Origin: Deltaproteobacteria bacterium | Lineage (GTDB): Bacteria > Desulfobacterota > Desulfomonilia > UBA1062 | NCBI GenBank assembly: GCA_023230665.1 | Contig: JALNWY010000031.1 | Location: forward strand, 1-23,121 | Length of the DNA stretch: 23,121 nt | Direction of reading: 5' to 3' | In this document: positions 14,865 to 22,777 of the stretch, piece after piece | Numbering within the stretch: the first letter of the stretch is position 1 | Layout of the letters: each line of letters opens with the position of its first letter | Program-made: the position numbers and the translations under genes | Notes under the pieces: generated by a model | What the model was told of the DNA's origin: nothing | What the model saw: the letters and a program-made list of their open reading frames with translations, nothing else | Database searches by the model: none

Positions 14865-16991
14865 CTAGTGGACTTCAGGATATTTCTCCGCGGATTCCAC
14901 CTGCTGGGTGAGCTTGTTGATGTCGAGGATCAGCGCAACAGTGCCGTCTCCCATGATGGTGGCCCCGGACACGCCTTCCACGTGCCTGAGGAACTTGCCC
15001 AGGTTCTTGATCACGGTCTGGTGCTGGCCCACGACCTTGTCTACCACGAAGCCGACCCGGCGCTCGCCGATCTCTGTGACCACGACCTGCTCGATGGCCG
15101 GATTGTCGCCGTGGAGCGAGAAGACCTCCCGCAAGGGGATATAGGGCACGATCTCGTCCCGGACCCGGGCCAGGTTTCGGCCATGCGTACGCCGCCGGTC
15201 TTCGGCGCTGAGTTCCACGCATTCAACAACGGCATTGAGCGGCATGACAAAGTATTCATCGGATATGGTCACCAGCAGGCCGTCGATGATGGCAAGGGTG
15301 AGCGGCAGCTTTAATGTGATGGTCGTGCCTTTGCCTTTTGCAGATTCGATCTCCACGGTGCCGCCGAATGACTCAATGCTGCTGGTTACCACGTCCATTC
15401 CCACTCCCCTGCCCGAGACCTTGGATACACTTTGGGCGGTCGAGAAGCCGGGCGCAAAGATGAGCTCAAAGATCTCTTTTTCGCTCAAACTTGCATCAGG
15501 GCTGATGATGCCCTTTTCCATGGCCTTGGCCCGGATGGCCTCGGTGTCGAGGCCGGAGCCGTCATCGCTCACCGAGATGAGCACATGTGCCCCGGAATGC
15601 TCCGCAATCAGGCGGATGGTTCCTTCTGCCGGTTTCCCCGCAGCCGCTCTTTTCTCCGGCGATTCGATGCCGTGATCGATGCTGTTGCGGATGAGGTGGA
15701 CCAGGGGGTCGCCGAGCCGGTCGATCACGGTCTTGTCAAGCTCGGTCTCCTCGCCCGAGGTGGTGAAGTTCACCTCCTTGCCCAGCTCTGTGGAGAGGTC
15801 CCTCACCAGGCGTTTGAACTTGGCGAAGGTGGTCCCGATGGGCAGCATGCGGATGCCCATGGCGTTGTCCCTGAGCTCGGCGGTGAGGCGCTCCACCTCT
15901 TCGGAAACCAGGGCGAGATCATGGTCGTTTCTCTGGGCGGAAAGCTGGGCGAGCCTCGCCTGTACGGTGACCAGCTCGCCCACCAGGTTCACCAGGGAAT
16001 CGAGCTTGTGGGAGGCCACCCGGATGCTGGATACGCTGTCTCCGGATACCGCGCCCATGCGCTTCTTGCGCAGGTTTCTCACGTGTTCCTGCTCCATCAG
16101 GGCGGACTGCACCTCTGAGCGGCGGGCTTTGCCCGATTCCACGAGCATCTCGCCGATCCTCTTCTGCCTGCCCAGGATGCTCTCCAGGTCGCTCAAGCTG
16201 ATGTCTCCGCGGTCGAAGAGGATCTCGCCGATCTTCTTGTATTCCTCGTGATCGATCTCGCTGTAATCGTCGATCTTGGTCACCTCGACCTCGCTGATGT
16301 GCTCCACGAAGATGAACACGTCGCGGATGGCGTCGGCATCCTTGTCCGTGGTGAGGATGATGTCCCAGTAGGTGTAGCATGCCTCGGGGTCCAGCTCTTT
16401 GAGGCCGGGAAGCTCTTTGAGGTGGCAGATGACGTGCGCGTGGCCGAGTGCCCTGATCTCGTTGAGCAGGGGGATGGGGTTGGTTCCGTTCTGGAACAGC
16501 TCGCGATGGGGCTTGAAACGGATACGATAAGTGATTTCCGCTTTCAGACCATCTTCCTGATCCCCGCCGGTATATGCCGGACAGGACTCGGCCTGCCCGG
16601 GTGCGGCGCCTTGTCCGGAGGAAATGAGCCTTTTGAACGAAGCAGTGATCTCCTCGATGAGATTTGCATCCGTCCCTTCTTCCCCTTCAGGCGCGTCCAG
16701 CATGGCCTTGACCTGGTCGCAGGACCGCAAGGTCAGGCTGATGAGCTCTTCGTCTGCAAAAAGCTTTTCCTCGCGGATGAGATCGTATGCCGTCTCGATG
16801 GTGTGCGTGAACGAGGCTATGTCGTCGAAACCGAACATGGCGCCGGATCCCTTGATAGTATGCATGGCCCGGAAAATCCTGTTCACGATATCCAGATCGT
16901 CCGGCTGCTGTTCGAGCTCGATGAGCGCCTCCTCGAGTTTTGCCAGCAGCTCGAATGCCTCTTCGCGGTAGAGCTGTTTTTGTGCGTCCAT
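14865..16991 (-). CDS. cheA: Chemotaxis histidine kinase CheA
   Basis: 708 residues. Autophosphorylates on His and passes phosphate to CheY and CheB. Domains: Hpt P1 (1-110) with His44 in RAMHTIKGSG; a P2-type domain (about 155-240) with RIRFKPHRELFQ and ELDPEACYTYWDI; a linker (about 250-305) with two copies of an IGExL...SLExxL.Q pattern (IGEILFDRGDISLSDLESIL and IGEMLVESGKARRSEVQSAL); P3 dimerisation; P4 kinase with LIRNSIDHGIE, DDGSGLD, IFAPGFSTA and GRGVGMDVV; P5 CheW-like domain to the end. The second of two nearby ATGs (16991) is used because AGGAGA lies 7 bases upstream; 16997 would be one base from it. It is last in the chemosensory cluster, 46 bases after cheY. Motor or non-motor output cannot be told: no flagellar or pilus gene is in view. 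Confidence 0.95.
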   Translation of the reverse strand: MDAQKQLYREEAFELLAKLEEALIELEQQPDDLDIVNRIFRAMHTIKGSGAMFGFDDIASFTHTIETAYDLIREEKLFADEELISLTLRSCDQVKAMLDAPEGEEGTDANLIEEITASFKRLISSGQGAAPGQAESCPAYTGGDQEDGLKAEITYRIRFKPHRELFQNGTNPIPLLNEIRALGHAHVICHLKELPGLKELDPEACYTYWDIILTTDKDADAIRDVFIFVEHISEVEVTKIDDYSEIDHEEYKKIGEILFDRGDISLSDLESILGRQKRIGEMLVESGKARRSEVQSALMEQEHVRNLRKKRMGAVSGDSVSSIRVASHKLDSLVNLVGELVTVQARLAQLSAQRNDHDLALVSEEVERLTAELRDNAMGIRMLPIGTTFAKFKRLVRDLSTELGKEVNFTTSGEETELDKTVIDRLGDPLVHLIRNSIDHGIESPEKRAAAGKPAEGTIRLIAEHSGAHVLISVSDDGSGLDTEAIRAKAMEKGIISPDASLSEKEIFELIFAPGFSTAQSVSKVSGRGVGMDVVTSSIESFGGTVEIESAKGKGTTITLKLPLTLAIIDGLLVTISDEYFVMPLNAVVECVELSAEDRRRTHGRNLARVRDEIVPYIPLREVFSLHGDNPAIEQVVVTEIGERRVGFVVDKVVGQHQTVIKNLGKFLRHVEGVSGATIMGDGTVALILDINKLTQQVESAEKYPEVH

Positions 16992-17030
16992 ATGCATATC
17001 TCCTAAAAAGTGAGAACTCGCCTGTCTCTT

Positions 17031-17078
17031 AAAAAAATTATCCGAGCAGCCTTTTCACCACGGCAACGAGTTGCTCGG
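17031..17078 (-). terminator. Possible attenuator/terminator between cheY and cheA
   Basis: On the minus strand CCGAGCA (17078-17072) can pair with TGCTCGG (17048-17042) across 23 bases. The stem ends at the cheY stop codon and is followed by TTTTTTT. Both arms lie in the last codons of cheY. This resembles an intrinsic terminator with a long loop and may lower cheA transcription relative to cheY. Confidence 0.35.
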
Positions 17079-17403
17079 GCTTGAATGGTTTCACGATCCA
17101 GCCGGTCGCGCCCGCCTGTCTGCCCGAATCCTTCTTGTCCTGATGGGACTCGGTGGTGAGCATAACGATGGGCGTGAACTTGTACGAAGGGTTGGTACGC
17201 AAGGCCCGGATGAGCTCAATCCCGTTCATGTTGGGCATGTTGAGGTCTGTGATCACCATGCTCACCCCTGAGGGGCCGATCTTGGACAGCGCATCTTTTC
17301 CGTCAGATGCCTCGATCACCTCATATCCTTCTTTTTTGAGGGTAAAGGAGACCATCTGTCGGATGCTGGCCGAATCGTCCACGGTCAATATCTTCTTACT
17401 CAT
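17038..17403 (-). CDS. cheY: Single-domain response regulator CheY
   Basis: 121 residues, a lone receiver domain. It carries the acidic pair in VDDSASIRQM, the phospho-acceptor Asp in TDLNMPNMNG, the switch Thr in LTTES and the KPF lysine in IVKPFKPEQL. Phosphorylated by CheA, it carries the signal to the output device. ATG 17403 is preceded by GGGAG at 6 bases. Its start overlaps the STAS gene stop by 8 bases; longer upstream frames run through the STAS gene and are not real. Confidence 0.94.
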   Translation of the reverse strand: MSKKILTVDDSASIRQMVSFTLKKEGYEVIEASDGKDALSKIGPSGVSMVITDLNMPNMNGIELIRALRTNPSYKFTPIVMLTTESHQDKKDSGRQAGATGWIVKPFKPEQLVAVVKRLLG

Positions 17404-17752
17404 GGTCTTCTCCCTTCTTCCATGGGCACTCCGGGGTGCAGGGTGAGTCGCATGCATCCGGGCTGATGGCCAGGGCCTCAAGCGCGGCATGGATTCCTGC
17501 GGGGATGCCGCCGGCAAGGGTCATTTTTTGGCCTGCATGATGAAAGGAACAGTGTGCCGAGCAGAGCACCTGCACACATGCCAGATCGACCGATTCCACC
17601 GCGCTCATGTCCATCTCGAGAGGTTCTGCCGTCTCCAGGGCCTGAAGAAGGACGTCTTTGAGTTCCGATGCTGTTTCGATGGTCAGCGTCCCCTCGAGTT
17701 TCAAGGTCCTGCCCCTTCCTCCTGCCTTGTCCTGCCAGGTGATATTTCCCAT
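17396..17752 (-). CDS. STAS-domain protein with cysteine-rich tail
   Basis: 118 residues. The STAS (anti-sigma-factor-antagonist) fold is seen in TLKLEGTLTIETASELKDVL and MDMSAVESVDLACVQVL. The usual phosphorylated serine after the conserved Asp is Leu/Ala here (VDLAC), so regulation by a serine kinase is unlikely. After the STAS core the tail has three cysteines in a CDSPCTPECPW pattern, with further Cys and His in LCSAHCSFHH, hinting at metal or redox sensing. AAGGAGAG lies 5 bases before ATG 17752. It sits between the soluble MCP-like gene and cheY and overlaps cheY, suggesting a role in this chemosensory pathway. The exact function is unknown. Confidence 0.8.
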   Translation of the reverse strand: MGNITWQDKAGGRGRTLKLEGTLTIETASELKDVLLQALETAEPLEMDMSAVESVDLACVQVLCSAHCSFHHAGQKMTLAGGIPAGIHAALEALAISPDACDSPCTPECPWKKGEDHE

Positions 17753-17796
17753 TGCAGCTCTCCTTTTCGAGCCTCTTTATTCTCCTGCGCATTTAT

Positions 17797-19629
17797 TTAA
17801 AACAGCTCGACATTTTCGCCCAGATCTCCTCGGGCCGGGCGTTTTAGGCCGACATGTACCCTTTCGGCTTCTCGCCCCACGTGCCTGATATGGACATCCC
17901 GCTCGCTTTCCATGGTGTAGCGCCCGTCCAGGGTCTGGAGACAGGTTTCGTCTGCTGACCTGTCGTGATCGGGGAAGGCGGCCTCTATTTCGTCCACGAC
18001 CCGCAGGATTCGTTGCCGGGCATCTTTTAAGGCATCGTTCACCTCCTGGTGCACTGTGACTTGGCTGATCATGGCGGTGATGTCCTGCGCGAGCGATTCG
18101 CCCTGGTTGTTCATGTCCGTGACAGCGGCCATGACCTGGGTATTTACTTCGTGGAGCGAGGCGATGATGGACTGAAGGCTGTTCATGAGTCTTTCCACCT
18201 GCCCCTGCTGGTCTTCCTGGATCGCCGCCAGGTCTTGGCCAAAGGACTGGGCCGCTTCTCCCACCTCTGCCAGGGTGTTCGAGAGGGCGAGCGTATCTGA
18301 ACGAGAGTTTTTCGAAAGCTCGTAGATGCTGCCCGAGATGGTGTCCAGGGCCGCGCCCTCGCTGCCGATATGGGCAGCCTTGATCCGGGCGTTCAGTGCG
18401 ATGAGCTGGAGCTTCAGACCCAGGCCATCGATTCCTTTTACGAAATATGACATCTCCGATACCATGTCGCTGACCGACCTGATGGTGGAGGTCAGGCGCG
18501 TCTGTTCCGAGATATCCTGATCAAGGGCGGTGAGAACCGAGGAGATGCCCGAACCGATCTCCTCCATGAAGCCGATGCCCTCATAGTCAGACGCCCAGGC
18601 AACGGCATTGGCCTCGCGCATGATTTCCCTGACATTGCGGGCTATGCCTCCCAGGTTGCCCAGGATGCTCTCCACGGCATTGAAAAACTCGTTCTGAGAC
18701 TGGGAAAGCTGCAGGGCCTGAAGAGAGCAGATCTCCAGTGCAATGCCCGCGAGCTGAGGCCAGGGTTTCTGCCCTGCCTCCATGTCTGAGACAATGCCCT
18801 CAAGGGCCTCTCTGGCATGGCTGATCTGCTGCCGGGTGATGTCGTGAAACTGCAGGCCCGACACGATCTCTTCGATGTTGCCGGTGATCTTCCCGATGCT
18901 TTGCGTGATGCGGTGCGCGCTGCTTGTCGCGTTTTCGGTTTTCGTGCTCAGGATCGTGTGGTTCGATTCGATGTGCTGGAGCATCATCTCGGTCTGGGCC
19001 CCCTGCATTTTCTGAGCAGCTGTCATATCTGAGAGGGTTTGGCTGATGGTGGACAGGAGGGTATCGGTCTTTCTCTTCATCTCAATGGATTTTTCCCTGA
19101 CACTCTCCGAGAGATTCTTCACATCGTCGGTGAGCGAACTGAACCCCGAATCGCTGGTGAAGAGGTGCACGTTCTCCACCCGGGTGAAAAAGCCCAGCAT
19201 CCGCAGGTTGAGCACGAGGAGCTTGAAGTCCTCCAGGGACGAGGACACGGAGCACAAGGTGTCATAATATTGCCCGAGCACCTGCGAGGTCCTCTCGGAA
19301 TGATCCCGCGACATTTCCAGGTGGCGCCGCAGTTCCTCGATAATATCCATGAGCGAGCTTATCGACCGGTGAAATTCCTCGCCGGTCATGAGCCCCAGTA
19401 CCCGGGAGGCGGTCTCGGCCATCTCCGTGGACCGCTGGTGAAAATCCTGGAGCTTTTCTCCGACCTGGAGAAAGTCCTGTTCGGTTTTGGTCTCCAGCGT
19501 GCTCAGGTTGGCCGTGACCTTTGAGAGTGCGGTAATCCATGAGCCTGCCGCCTTGCCGGACCGGTTTTCTGCATCTGATCCGGCAGGGAGTCTGTTTTTG
19601 ATCAGCCTGGTGAGTTGTCGTATCTTCAT
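17797..19629 (-). CDS. Soluble MCP-like protein with CheZ-like motif, tandemly duplicated
   Basis: 610 residues, no membrane span, long helical content. The second half has a recognisable MCP signalling hairpin, LKLQLIALNARIKAAH (405-420) followed by SGSIYELSKNSR (432-443). The first half has a diverged version, LVLNLRMLGFFTRVEN (138-153) followed by TDDVKNLSESVREKS. Each is followed about 120 residues later by a similar helix: GLQFHDITRQQISHAREALE (258-277) and QVTVHQEVNDALKDARQRIL (523-542). The first carries D263-x-x-x-Q267, the spacing of the CheZ phosphatase pair in DLTGQ. The C-terminus has RYTMESERDVH (570-580) and ends GENVELF. ATG 19629 overlaps the cheB stop (ATGA), and no strong ribosome site is present, so translation is probably coupled. 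Likely role, by inference: cytoplasmic receptor/scaffold with CheY-P phosphatase activity. Alternative: a purely structural array component. Confidence 0.75.
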   Translation of the reverse strand: MKIRQLTRLIKNRLPAGSDAENRSGKAAGSWITALSKVTANLSTLETKTEQDFLQVGEKLQDFHQRSTEMAETASRVLGLMTGEEFHRSISSLMDIIEELRRHLEMSRDHSERTSQVLGQYYDTLCSVSSSLEDFKLLVLNLRMLGFFTRVENVHLFTSDSGFSSLTDDVKNLSESVREKSIEMKRKTDTLLSTISQTLSDMTAAQKMQGAQTEMMLQHIESNHTILSTKTENATSSAHRITQSIGKITGNIEEIVSGLQFHDITRQQISHAREALEGIVSDMEAGQKPWPQLAGIALEICSLQALQLSQSQNEFFNAVESILGNLGGIARNVREIMREANAVAWASDYEGIGFMEEIGSGISSVLTALDQDISEQTRLTSTIRSVSDMVSEMSYFVKGIDGLGLKLQLIALNARIKAAHIGSEGAALDTISGSIYELSKNSRSDTLALSNTLAEVGEAAQSFGQDLAAIQEDQQGQVERLMNSLQSIIASLHEVNTQVMAAVTDMNNQGESLAQDITAMISQVTVHQEVNDALKDARQRILRVVDEIEAAFPDHDRSADETCLQTLDGRYTMESERDVHIRHVGREAERVHVGLKRPARGDLGENVELF

Positions 19630-20717
19630 TCTTTTTGTCCAATCGTAGGAGTTGCGTTGTATGCCTTCATGATCTCCCGGTGTATGGCCTGAAGCGGCAG
19701 CACCTTCTGCACCCCGCCCATCCTGACGGCCTCGGCCGGCATCCCGAACACGACGCAGGAGCTCTCGTCCTGCGCTATGGTGTATGCCCCCGATTCCCTG
19801 AGTTCCAGCATGCCGCGGGCCCCGTCGTCACCCATGCCGGTCATGATCACGCCGATGGCGTTTCTGCCGGCATAGCGCGCGGCAGAACGAAACAGGACAT
19901 CCACCGACGGCCGGTGGCGGCAGACTAGGGGGCCGTCCTTGATTTCCACATAGTACCGGGCCCCGCTCCTCTTGAGCAGAAGGTGCCTGTTTCCCGGTGC
20001 GATCAGCGCATGCCCGGGGAGAATCGTATCGTTGTTGCAGGCCTCTCTGACCGTGATGCGGCACAGGCCGTCCAGCCTCTGGGAGAACGCCTTGGTAAAT
20101 CCCTCGGGCATGTGCTGGACAATCGCGATTCCCGGGCAGTTTTCAGGAAGGGCCTCCAGAAGCACCCGCAACGCCTCGGTCCCTCCCGTGGATGCGCCCA
20201 CCACCACGACCTTCTCCGTGGTCTGAAGCTGTGCGTCCGGTCTGGCGCGGGGGATGACAGCGTCTGCGTTGAGCTTGGGCGTGGCCAGCGAGTAGTCGAG
20301 CGGTTTTTTTCTCGCCTGGGTTCTCGATGCGGCCACCACCACGTCGCAGATGAGTGTGGTGGACTCCTGCAGCATCTGCTTGGTGCCTAAAGACGGCTTG
20401 TGAATCACCTCGACTGCCCCGAACTCCAGCGCCTTCATGGCAGTTTCGGTGCCCTTGCCTGCGAGCGACGAACAGATCACCACCGGAATGGGGTGCTGAT
20501 CCATGATCTTCTTCAGGAAGGTGAGCCCGTCCATCCTGGGCATCTCCACGTCCAGGGTGATCACGTCGGGCGCCTCTATCCGCATTTTTTCCGCAGCCGC
20601 GTACGGGTCGGACGCTGCCCCCATGACCTCGATCCTCGGGTCGGACGAGAGGATCTCCTGGAGCGTCTGGCGCACCAGGGCGGAATCGTCGACAATGAGC
20701 ACCCGTATTTTTTTCAT
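19626..20717 (-). CDS. cheB: CheB receptor methylesterase/deamidase
   Basis: 363 residues. Receiver domain (1-125) with DD at 10-11, phospho-acceptor Asp56 (TLDVEMPRMDG) and a linker to the C-terminal CheB methylesterase domain (about 170-355). The catalytic triad is seen as Ser in VGASTGGTEA, His in VQHMPEGF and Asp in MTGMGDDGARGM. Removes methyl groups from receptor glutamates and deamidates glutamines. ATG 20717 overlaps the cheD stop by 4 bases; GGGGGAAGGAG runs up to the start codon. A longer frame upstream overlaps cheD and is not real. Confidence 0.95.
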   Translation of the reverse strand: MKKIRVLIVDDSALVRQTLQEILSSDPRIEVMGAASDPYAAAEKMRIEAPDVITLDVEMPRMDGLTFLKKIMDQHPIPVVICSSLAGKGTETAMKALEFGAVEVIHKPSLGTKQMLQESTTLICDVVVAASRTQARKKPLDYSLATPKLNADAVIPRARPDAQLQTTEKVVVVGASTGGTEALRVLLEALPENCPGIAIVQHMPEGFTKAFSQRLDGLCRITVREACNNDTILPGHALIAPGNRHLLLKRSGARYYVEIKDGPLVCRHRPSVDVLFRSAARYAGRNAIGVIMTGMGDDGARGMLELRESGAYTIAQDESSCVVFGMPAEAVRMGGVQKVLPLQAIHREIMKAYNATPTIGQKE

Positions 20718-21247
20718 CTCCTTCCCCCGAAGTCGATCTGTGACGCCTCTGCCCCGGTGATGAACTTGGCGAGAACCTCGCCGGTACGGGTGTTGAAAAT
20801 GATCTTGCGGCCCCGGTTTCCTCCCACATTCCAGGCCTTCAGCCGGATCCGGTGTTTCTTGAAAAAGGCCAGGGCAACATCGACATTCTTCTTCCCGACG
20901 TTCATGTTTTTTCCAAGAGAGCGGGTATCCTGAAACATGGCCGACCCGCCAAACATCTTTACCTCGATATCGCGCAGCCTGATCCCCTTGCCGGTGTACT
21001 GCTCGATCATCCACTGCAGGGAGGAGTCCACATACTGGAACACGGCCTCTTTCTTCCCGTTCCTGTCCTGGGCGATACTGGGCATGGCCGCGTGGCAGAT
21101 CACGCTCATCCCTGTTGCCCGGTGGTGCATGGTGATGGACAGGCAGGAGCCCAGAACCGTGGTCACAAGCGATGGATCGATCGTGAGGTGGACCTCTCCG
21201 GGTTTCAGGTAACAGGCCTTGATTCTACGCTCGGCCAGACAGGTCAC
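20714..21247 (-). CDS. cheD: CheD receptor glutamine deamidase
   Basis: 177 residues. The catalytic cysteine is Cys35 (VLGSCLSI), the histidine is His52 (CHAAMP) and the threonine is probably Thr29, matching the Cys/His/Thr spacing known for Thermotoga CheD. The conserved MFGGSAMF and VGKKNVDVALAFF segments are present. It deamidates glutamines on receptors and in several bacteria also interacts with CheC; no cheC is seen here. The GTG start at 21247 has AGGAGG 8 bases upstream and overlaps the cheR stop by 4 bases (GTGA). Confidence 0.95.
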   Translation of the reverse strand: MTCLAERRIKACYLKPGEVHLTIDPSLVTTVLGSCLSITMHHRATGMSVICHAAMPSIAQDRNGKKEAVFQYVDSSLQWMIEQYTGKGIRLRDIEVKMFGGSAMFQDTRSLGKNMNVGKKNVDVALAFFKKHRIRLKAWNVGGNRGRKIIFNTRTGEVLAKFITGAEASQIDFGGRR

Positions 21248-22119
21248 GACTGGATCCTCCTCGACACGGTGTTGGCCACCGGCGTCAGGGGGACCCTCAT
21301 GCCGTTGATGGTTTCCGAATGGCCGGTAAAGAGGTATCCGCCCGGGTGAAGGTGCCCGCAGATCCGGTTGATCACGGTCTCCTGGGTGGAACGGTCAAAG
21401 TAGATGAGCACATTGCGGCAGAAGATGACGTCCATCTTCTCGCGCATGCCGAAATCCTCGGCCATGAAGTTGAGCCGGCGGAACTTCACGTGGGCCCTGA
21501 GCTCGGGCACGATGCGGACCAGCCCCTTGCTCCGGTCCCTGCTCCTCATGAGATAATTGCGCTTGAATTCAAAGGGAATCTGCTCTGCGCGCTCCTCGTC
21601 GTAGATGCCGTCCCGGGCGGTCTGAAGCACCCGGGTGGAGATATCGGTGCCCAGGACTTGGAAGGTGAACCCCTGGATCTTACGGGAAAACTGGTCGAGC
21701 ACCATGGCCAGGGTATACGGCTCTTCACCGGAGGAGCAGGCCGCAGACCATACCATGAACGGCCTTCGGACTCCCGCGCCCTTAATCTCAATGAGCCCGG
21801 GCACCACGTTTTCAATGAGATATTCAAAGTGCTGGGCCTCGCGAAAGAACTCGGTCTTGTTGGTGGTGACCACGTCGATCATGTGCACGAGCTCATTGGC
21901 AATGCCCTCGGGGCTGAACAGATAGCTGCAGTACTCGTCGTAGGAGCCCAGGCCGATGGATCTGAGACGTTTCTGAAGCCTGGCCTCCAGCATGGTCTTT
22001 TTCGTCAGCGGCATCTTGATCCCGCTTTCCTGGTAGATGATCTCGCTCAGCCTTGAAAACAGACCCTGCGACATGCTGGTGTGCGGAAAGGCAGCAGTGT
22101 TTTTCTGCGTTGATCCCAT
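21244..22119 (-). CDS. cheR: CheR receptor methyltransferase
   Basis: 291 residues. SAM-dependent methylation of receptor glutamates. N-terminal helical domain with MLEARLQKRLRSIG, then TTNKTEFFRE, the SAM-binding WSAACSSGEEPYTLAM, GTDIST, and FCRNVLIYFD; the C-terminal GGYLFTGHSE is typical. The beta-subdomain segment LMRSRDRSKGLVRI has the same length as my recollection of E. coli CheR, a pentapeptide-dependent enzyme. ATG 22119 is used because AAGGAG lies 4 bases upstream; the longer frame reaching 22275 overlaps cheW and is not CheR-like. Confidence 0.95.
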   Translation of the reverse strand: MGSTQKNTAAFPHTSMSQGLFSRLSEIIYQESGIKMPLTKKTMLEARLQKRLRSIGLGSYDEYCSYLFSPEGIANELVHMIDVVTTNKTEFFREAQHFEYLIENVVPGLIEIKGAGVRRPFMVWSAACSSGEEPYTLAMVLDQFSRKIQGFTFQVLGTDISTRVLQTARDGIYDEERAEQIPFEFKRNYLMRSRDRSKGLVRIVPELRAHVKFRRLNFMAEDFGMREKMDVIFCRNVLIYFDRSTQETVINRICGHLHPGGYLFTGHSETINGMRVPLTPVANTVSRRIQS

Positions 22120-22157
22120 TTTCTCCTTAAACCTTCTTCTGTTCCATGTCTCTCTAT

Positions 22158-22195
22158 CCGCTGGGTGGCCGCGCCACGGCACGGCCACCCAGCGG
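22158..22195. repeat. Perfect 14-bp inverted repeat between cheW and cheR
   Basis: CCGCTGGGTGGCCG (22158-22171) and CGGCCACCCAGCGG (22182-22195) are exact reverse complements around a 10-base loop. The stem is very GC-rich, lies 16 bases after the cheW stop and is not followed by a T run on either strand. It is probably an mRNA-stabilising or processing hairpin for the mcp-cheW part of the transcript, or a REP-like element. Confidence 0.9.
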
Positions 22196-22210
22196 TAAAG
22201 GGGGCCTGAT

Positions 22211-22759
22211 CTATCCCGGAATCTCCGGTGAGCACACCTCCCGGGGCTCCTCCTGGCGGCAGCGGTCAGCCGCACCCGGCGACGACTGGCAGACGAGCGA
22301 GAGCTCGTCTGCGGAAAAGACCCGGTCGATGTCGAGGATCATGATGAACTCCTCATCGCGTTTGCCCATGCCCCTTAAGAACTCGGTGTTGAGCCGGGTG
22401 CCGATCTTGGGCGCAGGCTCGATGTGCTCGGGCTCGATTTCCATGACCTCGTGCACTGAATCTGCCAGTGCGCCCAGGGTGGTCATGTCGCCGTCCACGT
22501 CGACCTCGCAGATGATGACCCGGGTATTGACGGTTTTGTCCGTGTTCCCGATGCCGAACTTGTCCTTGAGGTCCACTACGGGCACCACGGTGCCTCGCAG
22601 GTTGATCACGCCTCGCATGAAGGGCGGCGACTGGGGCACCTTGGTGATCCGCGTGAAGTCCAGCACCTCTCTGACCCGGGTGATCTCCAGGGCGAATTCC
22701 TCCTCGTCGAGATGAAACGAGAGATACTGGGTGGTCTCGGTTATTCCTTGTACGCTCAT
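22211..22759 (-). CDS. cheW: CheW coupling protein
   Basis: 182 residues. Links receptors to CheA. It shows the CheW fold: YLSFHLDEEEFALEI, VREVLDFTRITKVPQSPPFM, RGVINLRGTVVPVVDLK, a VIICEV strand and an ADSVHEVMEI segment. The last ~35 residues after DIDRVFSADEL form a polar Cys/Pro-containing tail longer than in most CheW proteins. ATG 22759 has GAGGAG upstream at normal spacing. It is transcribed after the partial mcp gene, 19 bases from its stop. Confidence 0.94.
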   Translation of the reverse strand: MSVQGITETTQYLSFHLDEEEFALEITRVREVLDFTRITKVPQSPPFMRGVINLRGTVVPVVDLKDKFGIGNTDKTVNTRVIICEVDVDGDMTTLGALADSVHEVMEIEPEHIEPAPKIGTRLNTEFLRGMGKRDEEFIMILDIDRVFSADELSLVCQSSPGAADRCRQEEPREVCSPEIPG

Positions 22760-22777
22760 GACGTTCTCCTCATCTCT

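Noticed and set aside
20718..21014. N-terminal extension of CheB
   Set aside because: The upstream frame lies within cheD, and the canonical receiver start MKKIRVLIVDDSA is at 20717.
22120..22275. N-terminal extension of CheR into cheW
   Set aside because: The extra 52 residues are not CheR-like, and ATG 22119 has a good ribosome site; the extension is the cheW coding region and the stem-loop read in another frame.
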